Of a stretch of DNA of 64,000 nt, positions 22,695 through 34,035 are shown piece after piece (position 1 is the first letter of the stretch; each line of letters begins with the position of its first letter). The translations under genes were made by a program, and so were the position numbers. A model generated the notes under the pieces. It was not told the origin of the DNA. It ran no database searches and saw only the letters and a program-made list of their open reading frames with translations. Origin of the DNA: Vandiemenella viatica (taxonomy: Eukaryota > Arthropoda > Insecta > Orthoptera > Morabidae); the NCBI GenBank assembly GCA_031002005.1, contig CM061918.1:57727478-57791477 (forward strand), written 5' to 3'.

Positions 22695-23559
22695 CAGGGG
22701 CGGCGGATAATGTGGGTATGGTGGGTAGCAGTACCCACCCGGAATTTGAGAGCGGGGAAAATGAGGGGAAAAAAAGAAGGAAAGAGAGAGCAGACCAGCT
22801 AAGAGCATTAGTTCAATCATTATAAATGCATGTAAAATAGACTGTGTATCCACAACAACACCATGAGCTAAGCACAAAATTCCTTTGATGTTTCTAAAGA
22901 GATCGCCACCCCAGATATGGCCTACTGACCAACGACAGACCATCGTTGTGGGTGAAACCAACAATGTTACTGTAAAATATCGTAAGTCCAAAAGCCGCTT
23001 AGTGTATTTCGAAGGCACTTCTTCTTAATCCGTTCCGTGTGTATTATCGACAAAAAAGTTCAAATGGATAATTTCGTAGTCAAAGCTGTAAAGGAGAAAC
23101 AAAATGAATGTGAGAACGTGGAGGGTAAATTTGCATCGTCATTAGAACTTAAGTGGAACTTTATATGATAGCCTTGATCAATCAGCTGACAATCAAAATT
23201 GCGAGAGTAAGAAAAAGTAAATTCTTATTTTTGTTTTTCACTATATACTCAAGTATATAGGTTATGAATATTACAGCGTTTGTACCATACTAGAGGTGAA
23301 ACGGAAACAGATGCAGAAGTTATATGAATATGTTGTGTGAAAATGTCATTTGGTGTCACAGATCTTCATTTACTTTCTAATTAATTCTATTTAATAAAAA
23401 TGTCAAGTGAAGTAATTTTTATTTTAATAATGAAATCAATTATTCAGTAACTGACTGGCAAGTTAAATTTTAAAAACAAAATCTTAGGAGCCTTTTCTCA
23501 TTTTAAATTGCTTTGTATTTCATAATAAATTAAGGCTGCTTCAGTGAACAATTTTCGTT

Positions 23560-23880
23560 AGTAACACTGATAGATGGAGCTGGAACAACCTGCGGAATAA
23601 TTGTTACAATTTGTGAGTGTTAATTTGCCACCAATTAGGAGGCTGTTCTTTTGATGGGACTAGACTGACACTGACATTTTTTCTTCTTCTGGGAGCAACT
23701 TAAGACCTGCATTTAGTTTTTTAATCTCTTTAAACTCTTCTGGATGCACAGATTTTAAATGAATTTTTGATGCAATGGTAGTATGGTAGAAATTCGTTAT
23801 CACATAATTTAAACTTTGACCCACGAAAAATCTCCAGATCGGACTTGGTTTTGGTTTCATTTTGAGACACACTACTGCTT
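23560..23880 (-). pseudogene. BED-type zinc-finger fragment of a hAT transposase
   Basis: The minus strand reads SPIWRFFV, TIASKIHLKSVHPEEFKEI: the start and the H-x4-H end of a BED zinc finger, which forms the N-terminus of many hAT transposases. The central Cys pair is not in frame. Orientation is opposite to the ZMYM1-like hAT around it, so this is a separate nested remnant. Confidence 0.5.
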
Positions 23881-23929
23881 ACACAATAAAATATCTACTT
23901 AGCAGATGAATTTTCACGGCACTAGATCT

Positions 23930-24290
23930 TTTCGTACAAGACAGGAGGAGGATGAGGAGGGTCATGGGAGTGAGGCATGGAAAGATATTGCAGTAGGTAT
24001 GAAAAGTAGTTCATGGAAGGGAAAAGATGACCATGACCACAAGCTGGCACTCGATTTCAGGCACAAGGGTGTGGGAAGATTTTCTTTTTTAGGTAAGGGT
24101 GCCAGGAATTGGAATGAGTTACCAAGGGGAATGATGAATAACTTACCAAAAACGTTAAAAGAATTTAAAGTTAAAATTTGTAGAGGGTGAATGTAGGTAA
24201 GGTGCAGGATAGGGGGAAGATGGGTGTGTAGGGAAATTGCCACCGGAGCTTGTGCTCCATTGCAATTAAATTAAATTAAGTTATTACTAT
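23930..24290 (+). mobile_element. CR1/L2-like LINE, 5'-truncated 3' end
   Basis: It opens mid-ORF (RQEEDEEGHGSEAWKDIAVG) and runs through HDHKLALDFRHKGVGRFSFL, WNELPRGMMNNLPKTLKEFK and a stop. A short 3' UTR (CCACCGGAGCTTGTGCTCC) and an (ATTAA)n tail follow. The same 3' end occurs at 41832-42405 and 63400-64000. Severe 5' truncation is usual for LINEs. It lacks the part with the catalytic RT motifs. Confidence 0.85.
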
Positions 24291-24639
24291 TATAACTGCT
24301 CTGAAGCATTAAAAAAAAACCTTAACAATATCAACAATTATCAACTTGATACAATCGATATCAATGGCTTATTCGAAACAGATGTTCTACAACCGAAAAT
24401 ATGTAGTACCTTGAAGTCCTTGGTGAAACAAGGTCTTTCTGTGAGTGGAGTCATGGCATTTTTAAAGGCTTGAGATGAAGGTTTGACTGTACTAAAATAA
24501 TGATTGCAAAGAGATGGTCAGAAATGGCTTCATAATGACTGTCAGAATGAAATTCTTGATTTGACGAATACTACACTATTGTCTGGAATCATGGAAGAAA
24601 TAGGTGCATCTTGCTTCTGAATCGTTTCAGAAGATTTCA

Positions 24640-25550
24640 TTGAAAGTGAACATGTTACTGGATTGTTTTTAACTGCGAAAACCAAGGCAGTAACCTTAAT
24701 TCATCTGGTCATTGACAAGTTGGTGCTCTCAAAACTCAGAGCCCAGTGCTACGATGGAGTTTCTAATGTTTCTGGTAGAATAACAGGATTTCAGTCAGAA
24801 ATACGCAAAGAAGAGCCACGAACTTTATTTGTGCATTGTAGTACTCATAATCTAAATCTTGTAGTACAAGATGTAATTGAGAGAGTTATAACACCAAGAA
24901 AATTCATTGGAACTGTTAAACAGTTGATAAACTTCGTGTGAGACTCGCCAAAATGACTTGGACAGTTTAAGAAACGGCAAATCGGAATAGGAGAAGGAAC
25001 TAATGATGATTTGCCTTCTCTTGCAGCCTGTTGTCCGACAAGGTATTTATAAAGTTTACAAGTTTAATCCATTTTTAAAAATTTTGGTTTTGAATTTTTC
25101 AAAATATTTTTTTAATTTTTTTACATATGTTTAGTGATAATCAAATCTCTTAAAACAATAAGAGAACATTATCAGGAGCTAATACAATTTTTATAGTATC
25201 ATTCTTTAGCCAAAGAAGTAGATAGTGCTGTCGCAGCTAAGGCTTCTGTATTTTACTACTACATGGAAACGATTGACTGTATTTTCTATTTAACAATGGT
25301 GATAGAAATTTTTGATTGCTTCGAAATTTTGAACGCAGATCTACAGAAATAGAATCCATGATTTGATTGAATCGTATAAGAAGATAGAAGCAACCACCAA
25401 CGTTTTGTACTGAGCTCGATATTCAGAATTCGAAGAATACTGACGGAAAAATGTGTAGTCAGGTACTAACTTTGAAATTAACGAACCACAAATCCTACAT
25501 CAACGTAAAATTCCCATTACCTTGACCAAGATTAAGATTTTTTCCGTAAA
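24640..25550 (+). pseudogene. hAT transposase middle part, ZMYM1-like
   Basis: An open stretch gives LRAQCYDGVSNVSGRITGFQ, then FVHCSTHNLNLVVQDVI, the RNase-H-fold block (C-YDGAS and CSTH-LNL) of hAT transposases related to the vertebrate/arthropod 'zinc finger MYM-type 1-like' proteins. Downstream, broken frames read KEVDSAVAAKASVFYYYMET. Stops and frameshifts abound. It is interrupted at 25550 by the Helitron. Confidence 0.7.
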
Positions 25551-27101
25551 TCTTATATATATATAAAAATAGACGTGTGTTTTCCTATATTTCACTTTTC
25601 AGCCACCACTACATAGCACAGATCACTGGTGTTTGTGTGTGGAAGTAGCATGGAGTTTCCTGTTATGCACAACGTTGGCCGAATGCCGAAAGCTTTGGAG
25701 ATGTGGGAGATATGATGATTAAATTTGGTCAATGGAGAGCATTTTCATATTTCAACCAAAAATTTGTGTCTCCTTATACTTCACTTTCTTGCCACAACTA
25801 CATAGAATAGACCATTGGTGTTTGTGTGTGATAGTAGAATAGTGTCACCCGTCGTGCACTAGATGTCGGTAGCTATGGGGGTGTGGGAGATATGGGGGTT
25901 GAAAGTGGTCGACCTGCAGCAATTTCATATTTCTGCCAAAGACGCATGAGTCATGGTTTATCATTTTTCAGCGATAACTATCTATCGCACATCACTGGCG
26001 TTTGTGTGGGGTAGTACCATAGAGTCACCTTTCACTAACAACGTCGGCTGAATTTCAGTAACTGTGGTATTATGGGAGATATGGTGGTTGAAAGCGGCCG
26101 ATCTAGGATATTTTCGTATTTCGACGAAAGGTATGTATCTCTGTGTATGTCACTTTTCTGTCACAACTACATAGCATATACCATTGGTGTTTGCGTGTGG
26201 GAGTAGAATCCTGTTGCCTATCGTGTACTATGGTGGTTAGATGTCGGTAGTTATGGGGGTGTGGGAGATATGGGGGTTGAATGTGGTCGACTGCGGCAAT
26301 TTCATATTTCTGCCAAAGACGGATGTGTCTTGGTGTATCACTTTTCAGCGAAAACTATCTATCGCAGAATACTGGCATTTGTGTGAGGTAGTAACACAGA
26401 GTCACCTTTCGATCACAACCATGGCCGAATTTTGGTAACTGTGGTATGTTGGGAGATATGGTGGTTGAAAGTGGGCGATCTAGGATATTTTCGTATTTCG
26501 ACGAAAGACGTGTGTCTCCACAAATGTCACTTTTCTTCCCCAACTACATAGCACAGACCATTGGTGTTTGTGTGTGGTAGTAGTATCGTGTCTCCTGTCG
26601 TGCAATATGGTTGTTAGATGTCGGTATCTGTGGGGATGTGGGAGATATCAAGGATGAAACTGATCGACCTGCGACACTTTCAAATTTTTACCAAAAAGTA
26701 TGTGTCCCTGTATTACTTTTCAGCCAAAACTATGAAGCGCAGATCACTGGTCTTAGTGTGTGGTAGTAACACAGAGTCACCCATCGATCAATACATTTGT
26801 CGAATTTCGGTAACTTTGGGAGTGTGGGAGATATGGTGGTTGAAAGTGGTCGATCAAGGATATTTTCGTATTTCCTTCAAAGACATGTGTGTCCGTAAAT
26901 TTTACTTTGCTGCCTGAACTACATAGTGCTGATGACTGGCATTTGTGTGTGGTAATAGCATCGAGTCTCCCATCTTGCACTATGGTTGTTAGATGTCAGT
27001 AGCTATGGGGGTGTGGTACATATAGGGGTTGAAAGTGGTCGACCTGTATTTTTCAATCCAAATTCTTTACAAACACGAACAAATTCGTGGGTACCAGCTA
27101 G
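25551..27101 (+). mobile_element. Helitron family 1 carrying a 184-bp satellite (copy A)
   Basis: It begins TCTTATATATATATAAAAAT after host A and ends in CTAG before host T. Immediately upstream of the end is a short hairpin (CACGAA-caaa-TTCGTG) and GGTACCAG. These are the structural marks of Helitron rolling-circle elements. The interior is almost wholly a tandem array of about 180-190-bp monomers, each with words like ACTACATAGC, TGTTTGTGTGTGG, TTAGATGTCGGTAG and GTGGTCGACCTG. No Rep/helicase is encoded. It interrupts the hAT transposase, whose text resumes at 27102. Confidence 0.8.
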
Positions 27102-27848
27102 TTTTATATTAAATTTTATGATCAAGAATTCATGTTGGTAAAGATTCGATTCTACAATGATTCCATAACCTTCTCCAAATCTTTAGAACAATTCACTTTG
27201 GACAACCCAAAAATGTTGATAGAGTTATAAATTTTTATAACCATGATTTTGACCAAGAAATATTGCTGAGTGAAAGAGGTACGTTTTTGCAACTTTTGAA
27301 AAGGCAAGATGAGCAGGCAAAAAATTTGAGAGGGATTGTAGATTTTTTACAAAAGTACAAATGACTAGAAAACTCATACCAGAGTTTGCGCACTTATTCG
27401 ACTACTCGTCACGATTGGTGAAACGTCCTGTTCGAATGAACGAATATTTTCGGTCTTACTCCGACTCAAATCTTATCCAAGATCGACAATGTTTCAAGAT
27501 AGACGTAATAATATCGCAATATGGTAATGTCACTGACGAACTAGATTTGGAAAAATTGTTGAATCGGTTCATTTCCCATCAAACAAAGTGCAGTACAGTT
27601 TTTGCATTGCGCTGTTAGTACTGAATATTAAATTTAAAATAATAATTTTTGTATTGAATTAAAACATATTGGATAAAGTATATGATACATTCTTTAAATT
27701 TATTTTTTAGTTTTTATCCCTATGAATTTCTCTTATGAACATGTTTGTATGATTATTATTATTATTAATTTAGGGATGATGACCAAATACGTCCCCTCCC
27801 CCCATTGCCTGACTACCCACCCGGGCCTAACACGAAACGCCGGCCCTG
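27102..27848 (+). pseudogene. hAT transposase 3' part and 3' terminus
   Basis: Broken frames read LLVTIGETSCSNERIFSVL and FQDRRNNIAIW, the C-terminal hAT dimerisation region (T-x-x-x-S-x-ERxFS-x-L and the RL-NLA-I block), then an AT-rich 3' part and the terminal CGCCGGCCCTG. A near-identical copy occupies 34036-34780, and the first 110 bp recur a third time at 32790-32899. Confidence 0.75.
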
Positions 27849-28620
27849 GTCTCCTAAAGACATCATCATCCAATATCTGCGACATCTTCTGCTTTGTATT
27901 CATCCGAATTTCCATTATCTGCTGGGAGGATAGTTATACTCATATCTTCTCGAGCATATAAAGTGCCCTGTCTTCAGATGTGGAAATATTTGCCTTCAAA
28001 GGTTAGCCCCGATTAATATCCTACATACTTCTCTCCTAATTTCCTCAGTGGCGTCGGATGGAGGATCCCTGATGGCCTGCTCAACGTCGCTAATGATTTT
28101 CGTTGTGGGAATCCCTTTCGGAACCGGTGCGTAGTTGAACCCATTGGATAACACAGCTATGGCTGCTTCATCAAGTTCTCTCTCACTTTTTTTTTTTTTT
28201 AGAGGTTCACTACAGTTCTAAGTTCAGGCGAAGACTGAAACTGTTGGCTCCCTGGAAGTTTTCATATTTAGCGCATTGGCAGGCGTTCGCTCGTTGTAGG
28301 TGTATCTGACTTCGATTGTTGCAACACCGTCAACCCATTTCCAGGTGTCACTGGACAGTATTCCAGAAAGGTGAGATGGCTCTGAGGTTTTGTCCAGCTC
28401 GAACCTCGTGAAGTGAACTCTTGTCCTAACGATGGCGGAGCTCGCTCGTCGAAGAATCCTCTTAACCGTGGCTGATGTTAATGGGTGATGTATCTCTGCG
28501 AAATGTGGCAAAACAATCGTTGTCTTGGCAGCGCCGAAGAAAGGCCAGATTAGAAAGCAGCTTAGCCTTCTTTTTCCGAAGTTTTGCGAAAGATATCTTC
28601 CCAGTAGAGGTCAACTAAAT
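27849..28620 (-). mobile_element. Penelope-like element, 5' half (copy 1)
   Basis: Minus-strand frames give KISFAKLRKKKAKLLSNLAF, HFTRFELDKTS, LDEAAIAVLSNGFNYAPVP, KGIPTTKIISDVEQAIRDPP and ILPADNGNS-like text: the N-terminal domain and RT entry of PLE proteins. A few frameshifts and stops break it. It continues across the hAT insertion into 22694-21180 and is preceded by a partial PLE copy (28621-29605) in the same orientation, the tandem pseudo-LTR arrangement typical of Penelope elements. Confidence 0.78.
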
Positions 28621-29605
28621 AATACTGTAGATTTCTCGGCGTTCATTGCTGTCCTATTGGTGGAAGCCATTAGCTGCTGGCGGGTACCGTTGATTGCTAG
28701 CGCGCGAGAGACGTACGTACGTTCCAGAAACCCTACTGCAGTCGTTTTTTTTCTGATTAATGGGTTCCAGGATTTACTTAATTGAAATCCGGTATCTCGA
28801 TTGATGAGATCATCCGAGATACGGATACGATAGTTTCAGAGGAAATGCTATCCACATAACCTTTAATGTACACAAGAATTTTTGTATCCTTGAAATCGAA
28901 GCCGTGTCCGTGTCGATACTGTGTTCAGCAACCGCTGACTTGTCAATATGGCCCATGTACATGTTCGGTGCACCTTCGGTTGATACATTGTGTTGTTTAT
29001 CCGATGTACGCCTTCCGAATTCGCAAGTAATGCGATATACGCCTACACCAGGTGTTAGCAACGCTATATAATCCTTGGGCGACCGCAGTATGTTCTTAAT
29101 TTTGGCCTTTGTTAGAAAGATGGTTTTAATGCCACATTTACGTAAAATTCTGCCAATCTTGGCAGTAGTCGGTCCCACATATGGAAGGAAGGTGAAGCGG
29201 CACGGGTCATCCTGCTGGCGTATTTTCCTCCTTCCAGATCGTCTGCAAACCGAATTTATTGACGCCTGGTTTTAACAGTTCTTGCGGTAAGTTTCCCGTA
29301 GACGACACATTTCCGCTGGAAAATTATCCTTATCACATACACCCCGCTCTCTGTGCACCAAACTTCGTCGGGTCGGGTGGTGATGGCTGCGCGCGTTGAG
29401 ATATAAGTCTGTATGCGTCGGTTTTCTATAAACAGTATCAACAGTATGACCTACGGTGCAATCCGCCTTCTTTTCTATCAAAATATCTAAAAATGGAAGG
29501 TGACCATTCTCCTCCAGCCCCATTGTAAATTTAACTTTTTCGTTAGTCCCACTGAGATATTGTAAAAGTTCTTATAGACTGGCGGCGACCATTCGGACTT
29601 GTTCG
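28621..29605 (-). mobile_element. Penelope-like 5'-truncated copy upstream of the full one (pseudo-LTR)
   Basis: On the minus strand: FTMGLEENGHLPFLDILIEK, YRKPTHTDLYLNARSHHHPT, LRKCGIKTIFL, KIKNILRSPKD, a GIY-like GVYRITCEFG, DKSAVAEHS, then a 3' tail that matches 21180-21340. Its duplicate at 35551-36533 keeps CEFGKAYIG in one frame, so the YIG motif exists in this subfamily and copy 1 carries a one-base deletion there. Confidence 0.8.
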
Positions 29606-29813
29606 CAAGGCCGGCACTAAGATCCTCGAGCTCTGGGTAAGCGTTCTTTGCCCCCCCCCCCCCTCTTCACTGATATAATTAAATACAAAAATTTGGAAAT
29701 CATTTCTGCCGATTTTAAAACTTGAATTTGATTTCTATTTAGATAGTCCACTCTGGACGGTGGGTGCGGGTTTCATTTGCCCCGCTTACCCTCTCCACCT
29801 AACGCCGGCCCTG
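29606..29813. mobile_element. hAT MITE (CAGGGCCGGCG type)
   Basis: Ends CAAGGCCGGCACTAAG and (reversed) CAGGGCCGGCGTTAGG, each followed inward by GGGTAAGCG. Flanking 8-bp sequences CTTGTTCG and CTTGTACG match at 7 of 8, as expected for a hAT target duplication. Length 208 bp, with an internal C-run and no coding. It sits at the broken edge of the PLE fragment. A duplicate lies at 36534-36738. Confidence 0.82.
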
Positions 29814-30133
29814 CTTGTACGAACGAAACAACTCCTTCCGTAAAGGCTAGTGATGTACGAATCAAGCAAATTTAGCAGTGGTAAAATAAGAACGAGTTAT
29901 GGTAAGAAGGAATTAGGCTATTCATTTGAAATTTGTGCACACGTTCCTCTGGCCATACCTTTCAAGAAAAAGTGTACATTAAAGCAAAATGAAACTTACC
30001 TTAGACGTGATGCCAAATGAAATTTACGATACAATCCCAATTAACAGTATATACCGCCATTATTCGCTCCAAAGATTGTAATGCAACCTAGACTAGAGTG
30101 AAAAATATCTGATAAAGCTGTAGCAGTATATTT

Positions 30134-31593
30134 GCAAAGACAAAAGTGTCATGGTGTATCACTTTTCAGCGAAAACTATAGATCACAGATAACTGGCGTT
30201 TGTGTGTAGTAGTAGCACAGAGTCACCTTTCGATCACAACAGCGGCCGAATTTCAGAAACTGTGGTACTGTGGTAGATATGGTGGTTGTAAGTGGCCGAC
30301 CAAGGATATTTTCGTATTTCGACTGTCTCCGCATATGTCACTTTTCTGCCACAACTACATAGCATAGAGCATTGGTGTTTGTGTTTGGTAGTAGAATCGT
30401 ATCTCATGTAGTGCACTATGGTTGTTAGATGTCGGTAGCTATGGGGGTGTGGGAGAAATGGGGGTTGAAAGTGGTCGACCTGTGGCAATTTCATACTTCT
30501 GCCAAAGACAAAAGTGTCATGGTGTATCACTTTTCAGCGAAAACTATAGATCACAGATAACTGGCGTTTGTGTGTAGTAGTAGCACAGAGTCACCTTTCG
30601 ATCACAACAGCGGCCGAATTTCAGAAACTGTGGTACTGTGGTAGATATGGTGGTTGTAAGTGGCCGACCAAGGATATTTTCGTATTTCGACTGTCTCCGC
30701 ATATGTCACTTTTCTGCCACAACTACATAGCATAGAGCATTGGTGTTTGTGTTTGGTAGTAGAATCGTATCTCATGTAGTGCACTATGGTTGTTAGATGT
30801 CGGTAGCTATGGGGGTGTGGGAGAAATGGGGGTTGAAAGTGGTCGACCTGTGGCAATTTCATACTTCTGCCAAAGACAAAAGTGTCATGGTGTATCACTT
30901 TTCAGCGAAAACTATAGATCACAGATAACTGGCGTTTGTGTGTAGTAGTAGCACAGAGTCACCTTTCGATCACAACAGCGGCCGAATTTCAGAAACTGTG
31001 GTAGATATGGTGGTTGTAAGTGGCCGACCAAGGATATTTTCGTATTTCGACGAAAGGCATGTGTCTCCGCAGATTTCACTTTTCTACCACGACTACATAG
31101 CATAGAGCATTGGTGTTTATGTGTGGTAGTCGTGTTGTCGTGCACTATGGTTGTTAGATGTCTGTAGCTATGGGGGTGTGGAAGATATGGGGGATGAAAA
31201 TGGTCGACCTGCGGCAATTTCATATTTCTGCCAAAGACGCATGTGTCACGGTGTATCACTTTTAAGTGAAAACTATCAATCGCAGATCACTGGCGTTTGT
31301 GTGTGGTAGTAACACAGAGTCTCCCATCGATCACAACGTTGGCCGAAATTCGGTAACTGTGGGAGTGTGTGAGATATGGTGTTTGAAATTGGTCGATCAT
31401 GAATATTTTCGTGTTTCATCCAAAGACTTGTGTGTATCCGTAAATTTTACCTTGCTGCCGGAACTACATAGCGCAGAAGACTGGTTTGTGTGTAATAGTA
31501 TCGAGTCTCCCATCGTGCACTAGGTGGTTAGATGTCTATAGCTGTCAATATGAATTCTTTACAATCACGAACGAAGTCGTGGGTACCAGCTAG
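30134..31593 (+). mobile_element. Helitron family 1 satellite array (copy B), 5' end missing
   Basis: The array starts abruptly in mid-monomer after TAGCAGTATATTTG and ends with the hairpin CACGA-acgaag-TCGTG, GGTACCAG and CTAG at 31593. It contains three tandem copies of a 368-bp dimeric unit (30134, 30502, 30870 approximately); the first two are identical over at least 297 bp. The next base begins another Helitron (copy C). Confidence 0.75.
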
Positions 31594-32789
31594 TCTTATA
31601 TATAAATATATATATATATAAACGTGTGTTTTTCCTATATTTCACTTTTCAGCCACCACTACCTAGCACAGATCACTGGTGTATGTTGTGGAAGTAGCAT
31701 GGAGTTTCCTGTTGTGCACAGCGTTGGCCGAATGCCGATAGCTATGGGGATGTGGGAGATATGATGATTAAAATTGGTCAATGGAGAGCGTTTTCATATT
31801 TCGACCAAAAATTTGTGTCTCCTCATACTTCACTTTCTTGCCACAACTACATAGCATATACCATTGGTGTTTGCATGTGGGAGTAGAATCCTGTTGCCTA
31901 TTGTGTACTATGGTGGTTAGATGTCGGTAGTTATGGGGGTGTGGGAGATATGGGGGTTGAATGTGGTCGACCTGCGGCAACTTCACATTTCTGCCAAAGA
32001 CGAATGTGTCTAGGTGTACCACTTTTCAGCGAAAACTATCTATCGCAGAATACTGGCATTTGTGTGTGGCAGTAACACAGAGTCACCTTTCGAACACAAC
32101 TTTGGCCGAATTTTGGTAACTGTGGTATGTTGGGAGATATGGTGGTTGAAAATGGGCGATCTAGGATATTTTCGTATTTCGACGAAAGACATGTGTCTCC
32201 GCAAATGTCACTTTTCTTCCGCAACTACATAGCACAGACCATTGGTGTTTGTGTGTGGTAGTAGTATCATGCCTCCTGTCTCCTGTCGTGCACTATGTTG
32301 TTAGATGTCGGTAGCTGTGGGGGTGTGTAGATATCGGGGATGAAACTAATCGACCTGCAACACTTTCAAATTTTTACCAAAAAGTATGTGTCCCTGTGTA
32401 TCACTTTTCAGCCAAAACTATGAAGCGCTGATCACTGGTCTTAGTGTGTGGTAGTAACACAGAGTCACCCATCGATCATAACGCTGGCCGAATTTCGGTA
32501 ACTTTGGGTGTGTAGGAGATATGGTGGTTGAAAGTGGTTGATCAAGGATATTTTCGTATTTCCTTCAAAGACATGTGTGTCCGTCAATTTTACTTTGCTG
32601 CCTGAACTACATAGTGCTGATGACTGACATTTGTGTGTGATAATAGCATCGAGTTCTCCCATCATGCACTATGGTTGTTAGATGTCGGTAGCTATGTGGT
32701 GTGGTACATATAGGGGTTGAAAGTGGTCGACCTGTATTTTCACAATCAAATTCTTTACAAACATGAACATATTCGTGGGTACCAGCTAG
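31594..32789 (+). mobile_element. Helitron family 1 (copy C), complete ends, abutting copy B
   Basis: It starts TCTTATATATA directly after the CTAG of copy B and ends CTAG at 32786-32789 with the hairpin next to it. Six to seven monomers lie between. The 3' flank (32790-32899) is the same hAT sequence that follows copies A and D, so C, A and D trace back to one insertion event followed by duplication. Confidence 0.75.
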
Positions 32790-32899
32790 TTTTATATTAA
32801 ATTTTATGATCAAGAATTCCTGTCGGTAAAGAGTCGATTCAACAATGATTCCATACCTTTCTTCAAATCTTTAGAACAATTCACTTTGGACAACCCAAA
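32790..32899 (+). repeat. Third partial copy of the hAT flank
   Basis: 110 bp matching 27102-27212 and 34036-34146 with a few substitutions and indels, ending at CAACCCAAAA and joined directly to mid-monomer satellite. The junction has no target duplication. Confidence 0.75.
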
Positions 32900-34035
32900 A
32901 AACCACTACCTAGCACAGATCACTGGTGTATGTGTGTGGAAGTAGCATGGAGTTTCCTGTTGTGCACAGCGTTGCCGAATGCCGATAGCTATGGGGATGT
33001 GGGAGATATGATGATTAAAATTGGTCAATGGAGAGCGTTTTCATATTTCGACCAAAAATTTGTGTCTCCTCATACTTCACTTTCTTGCCACAACTACATA
33101 GCATATACCATTGGTGTTTGCGTGTGGGAGTAGAATCCTGTTTGCCTATCTGTGTACTATGGTGGTTAGAGTCGGTAGTTATGGGGGTGTGGGAGATATG
33201 GGGGTTGAATGTGGTCGACCTGCGGCAATTTCACATTTTCTGCCAAAGACGGAATGTGTCTTAGGTGTATCCACTTTTCAGCGAAAACTATCTATCGCAG
33301 ATACTGGCATTTGTGTGATGGTAGTAACACAGAGTCACCTTTCGATCACAACCATGGCCGAATTTTGGTAACTGTGGTATGTTGGGAGATATGGTGGTTG
33401 AAAGTGGGCGATCTAGGATATTTTCGTATTTCGACGAAAGACGTGTGTCTCCACAAATGTCACTTTTCTTCCCCAACTACATAGCACAGACCATTGGTGT
33501 TTGTGTGTGGTAGTAGTATCAGTGTCTCCTGTCGTGCAATATGGTTGTTAGATGTCGGTATCTGTGGGGATGTGGGAGATATCAAGGATGAAACTGATCG
33601 ACCTGCGACACTTTCAAATTTTAACCAAAAAGTATGTGTCCCTGTATTACTTTTCAGCCAAAAACTATGAAGCGCAGATCACTGGTCTTAGTGTGTGGTA
33701 GTAACACAGAGTCACCCATCGATCAATACATTTGTCGAATTTCGGTAACTTGGGAGTGTGGGAGATATGGTGGTTGAAAGTGGTCGATCAAGGATATTTT
33801 CGTATTTCCTTCAAAGACATGTGTGTCCGTAAATTTTACTTTGCTGCCTGAACTACATAGTGCTGATGACTGGCATTTGTGTGTGGTAATAGCATCGAGT
33901 CTCCCATCTTGCACTATGGTTGTTAGATGTCAGTAGCTATGGGGGTGTGGTACATATAGGGGTTGAAAGTGGTCGACCTGTATTTTTCAATCCAAATTCT
34001 TTACAAACACGAACAAATTCGTGGGTACCAGCTAG
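32898..34035 (+). mobile_element. Helitron family 1 satellite array (copy D), 5' end missing
   Basis: It resumes at ACCACTACCTAGCAC, a monomer start also found in copy C, and ends CTAG at 34035. Its second half follows copy A monomer by monomer but with many extra or missing single bases (for example near 33140-33300). Confidence 0.75.

Larger units (their letters stand above)
22695..27848 (+). mobile_element. hAT element (ZMYM1-like) inserted in Penelope, with nested insertions
   Basis: The ends are CAGGGGCGGCGG at 22695 and CGCCGGCCCTG at 27848, and both ends also contain GGTGGGTAG inward. It divides the PLE protein between VADILDDDVFRR and DPTPALMRKT, which is good evidence for insertion. 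Eight-base flanks (GTCGGATC and GTCTCCTA) match only partly, so the target duplication has decayed or one end is not original. Coding remnants start near ATG 23064 (MDNFVVKAVKEKQNE). Inside lie a minus-strand BED-like fragment, a LINE 3' end and a Helitron. Confidence 0.7.
26160..30133 (+). repeat. Large duplication, copy 1
   Basis: About 3.97 kb comprising the end of Helitron A, the hAT 3' part, PLE 5' parts, the MITE and about 310 bp of further sequence. It reappears at 33088-37060, an offset of about 6.93 kb, in the same orientation. Copy 1 leaves the match at 30133 into satellite; copy 2 continues into single-copy sequence. Confidence 0.88.

Noticed and set aside
25551..27101. CRISPR-like array (regular repeats)
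   Set aside because: Units are contiguous 184-bp monomers without unique spacers, in a eukaryotic genome and inside Helitron ends.
30234..30898. Repeated 98-codon frames in the satellite arrays (also 48366-49752) as tandem protein genes
   Set aside because: They track the 368-bp DNA repeat exactly, show no domain, lie on whichever strand the array does, and break by single-base changes in other units. They are by-products of the repeat.
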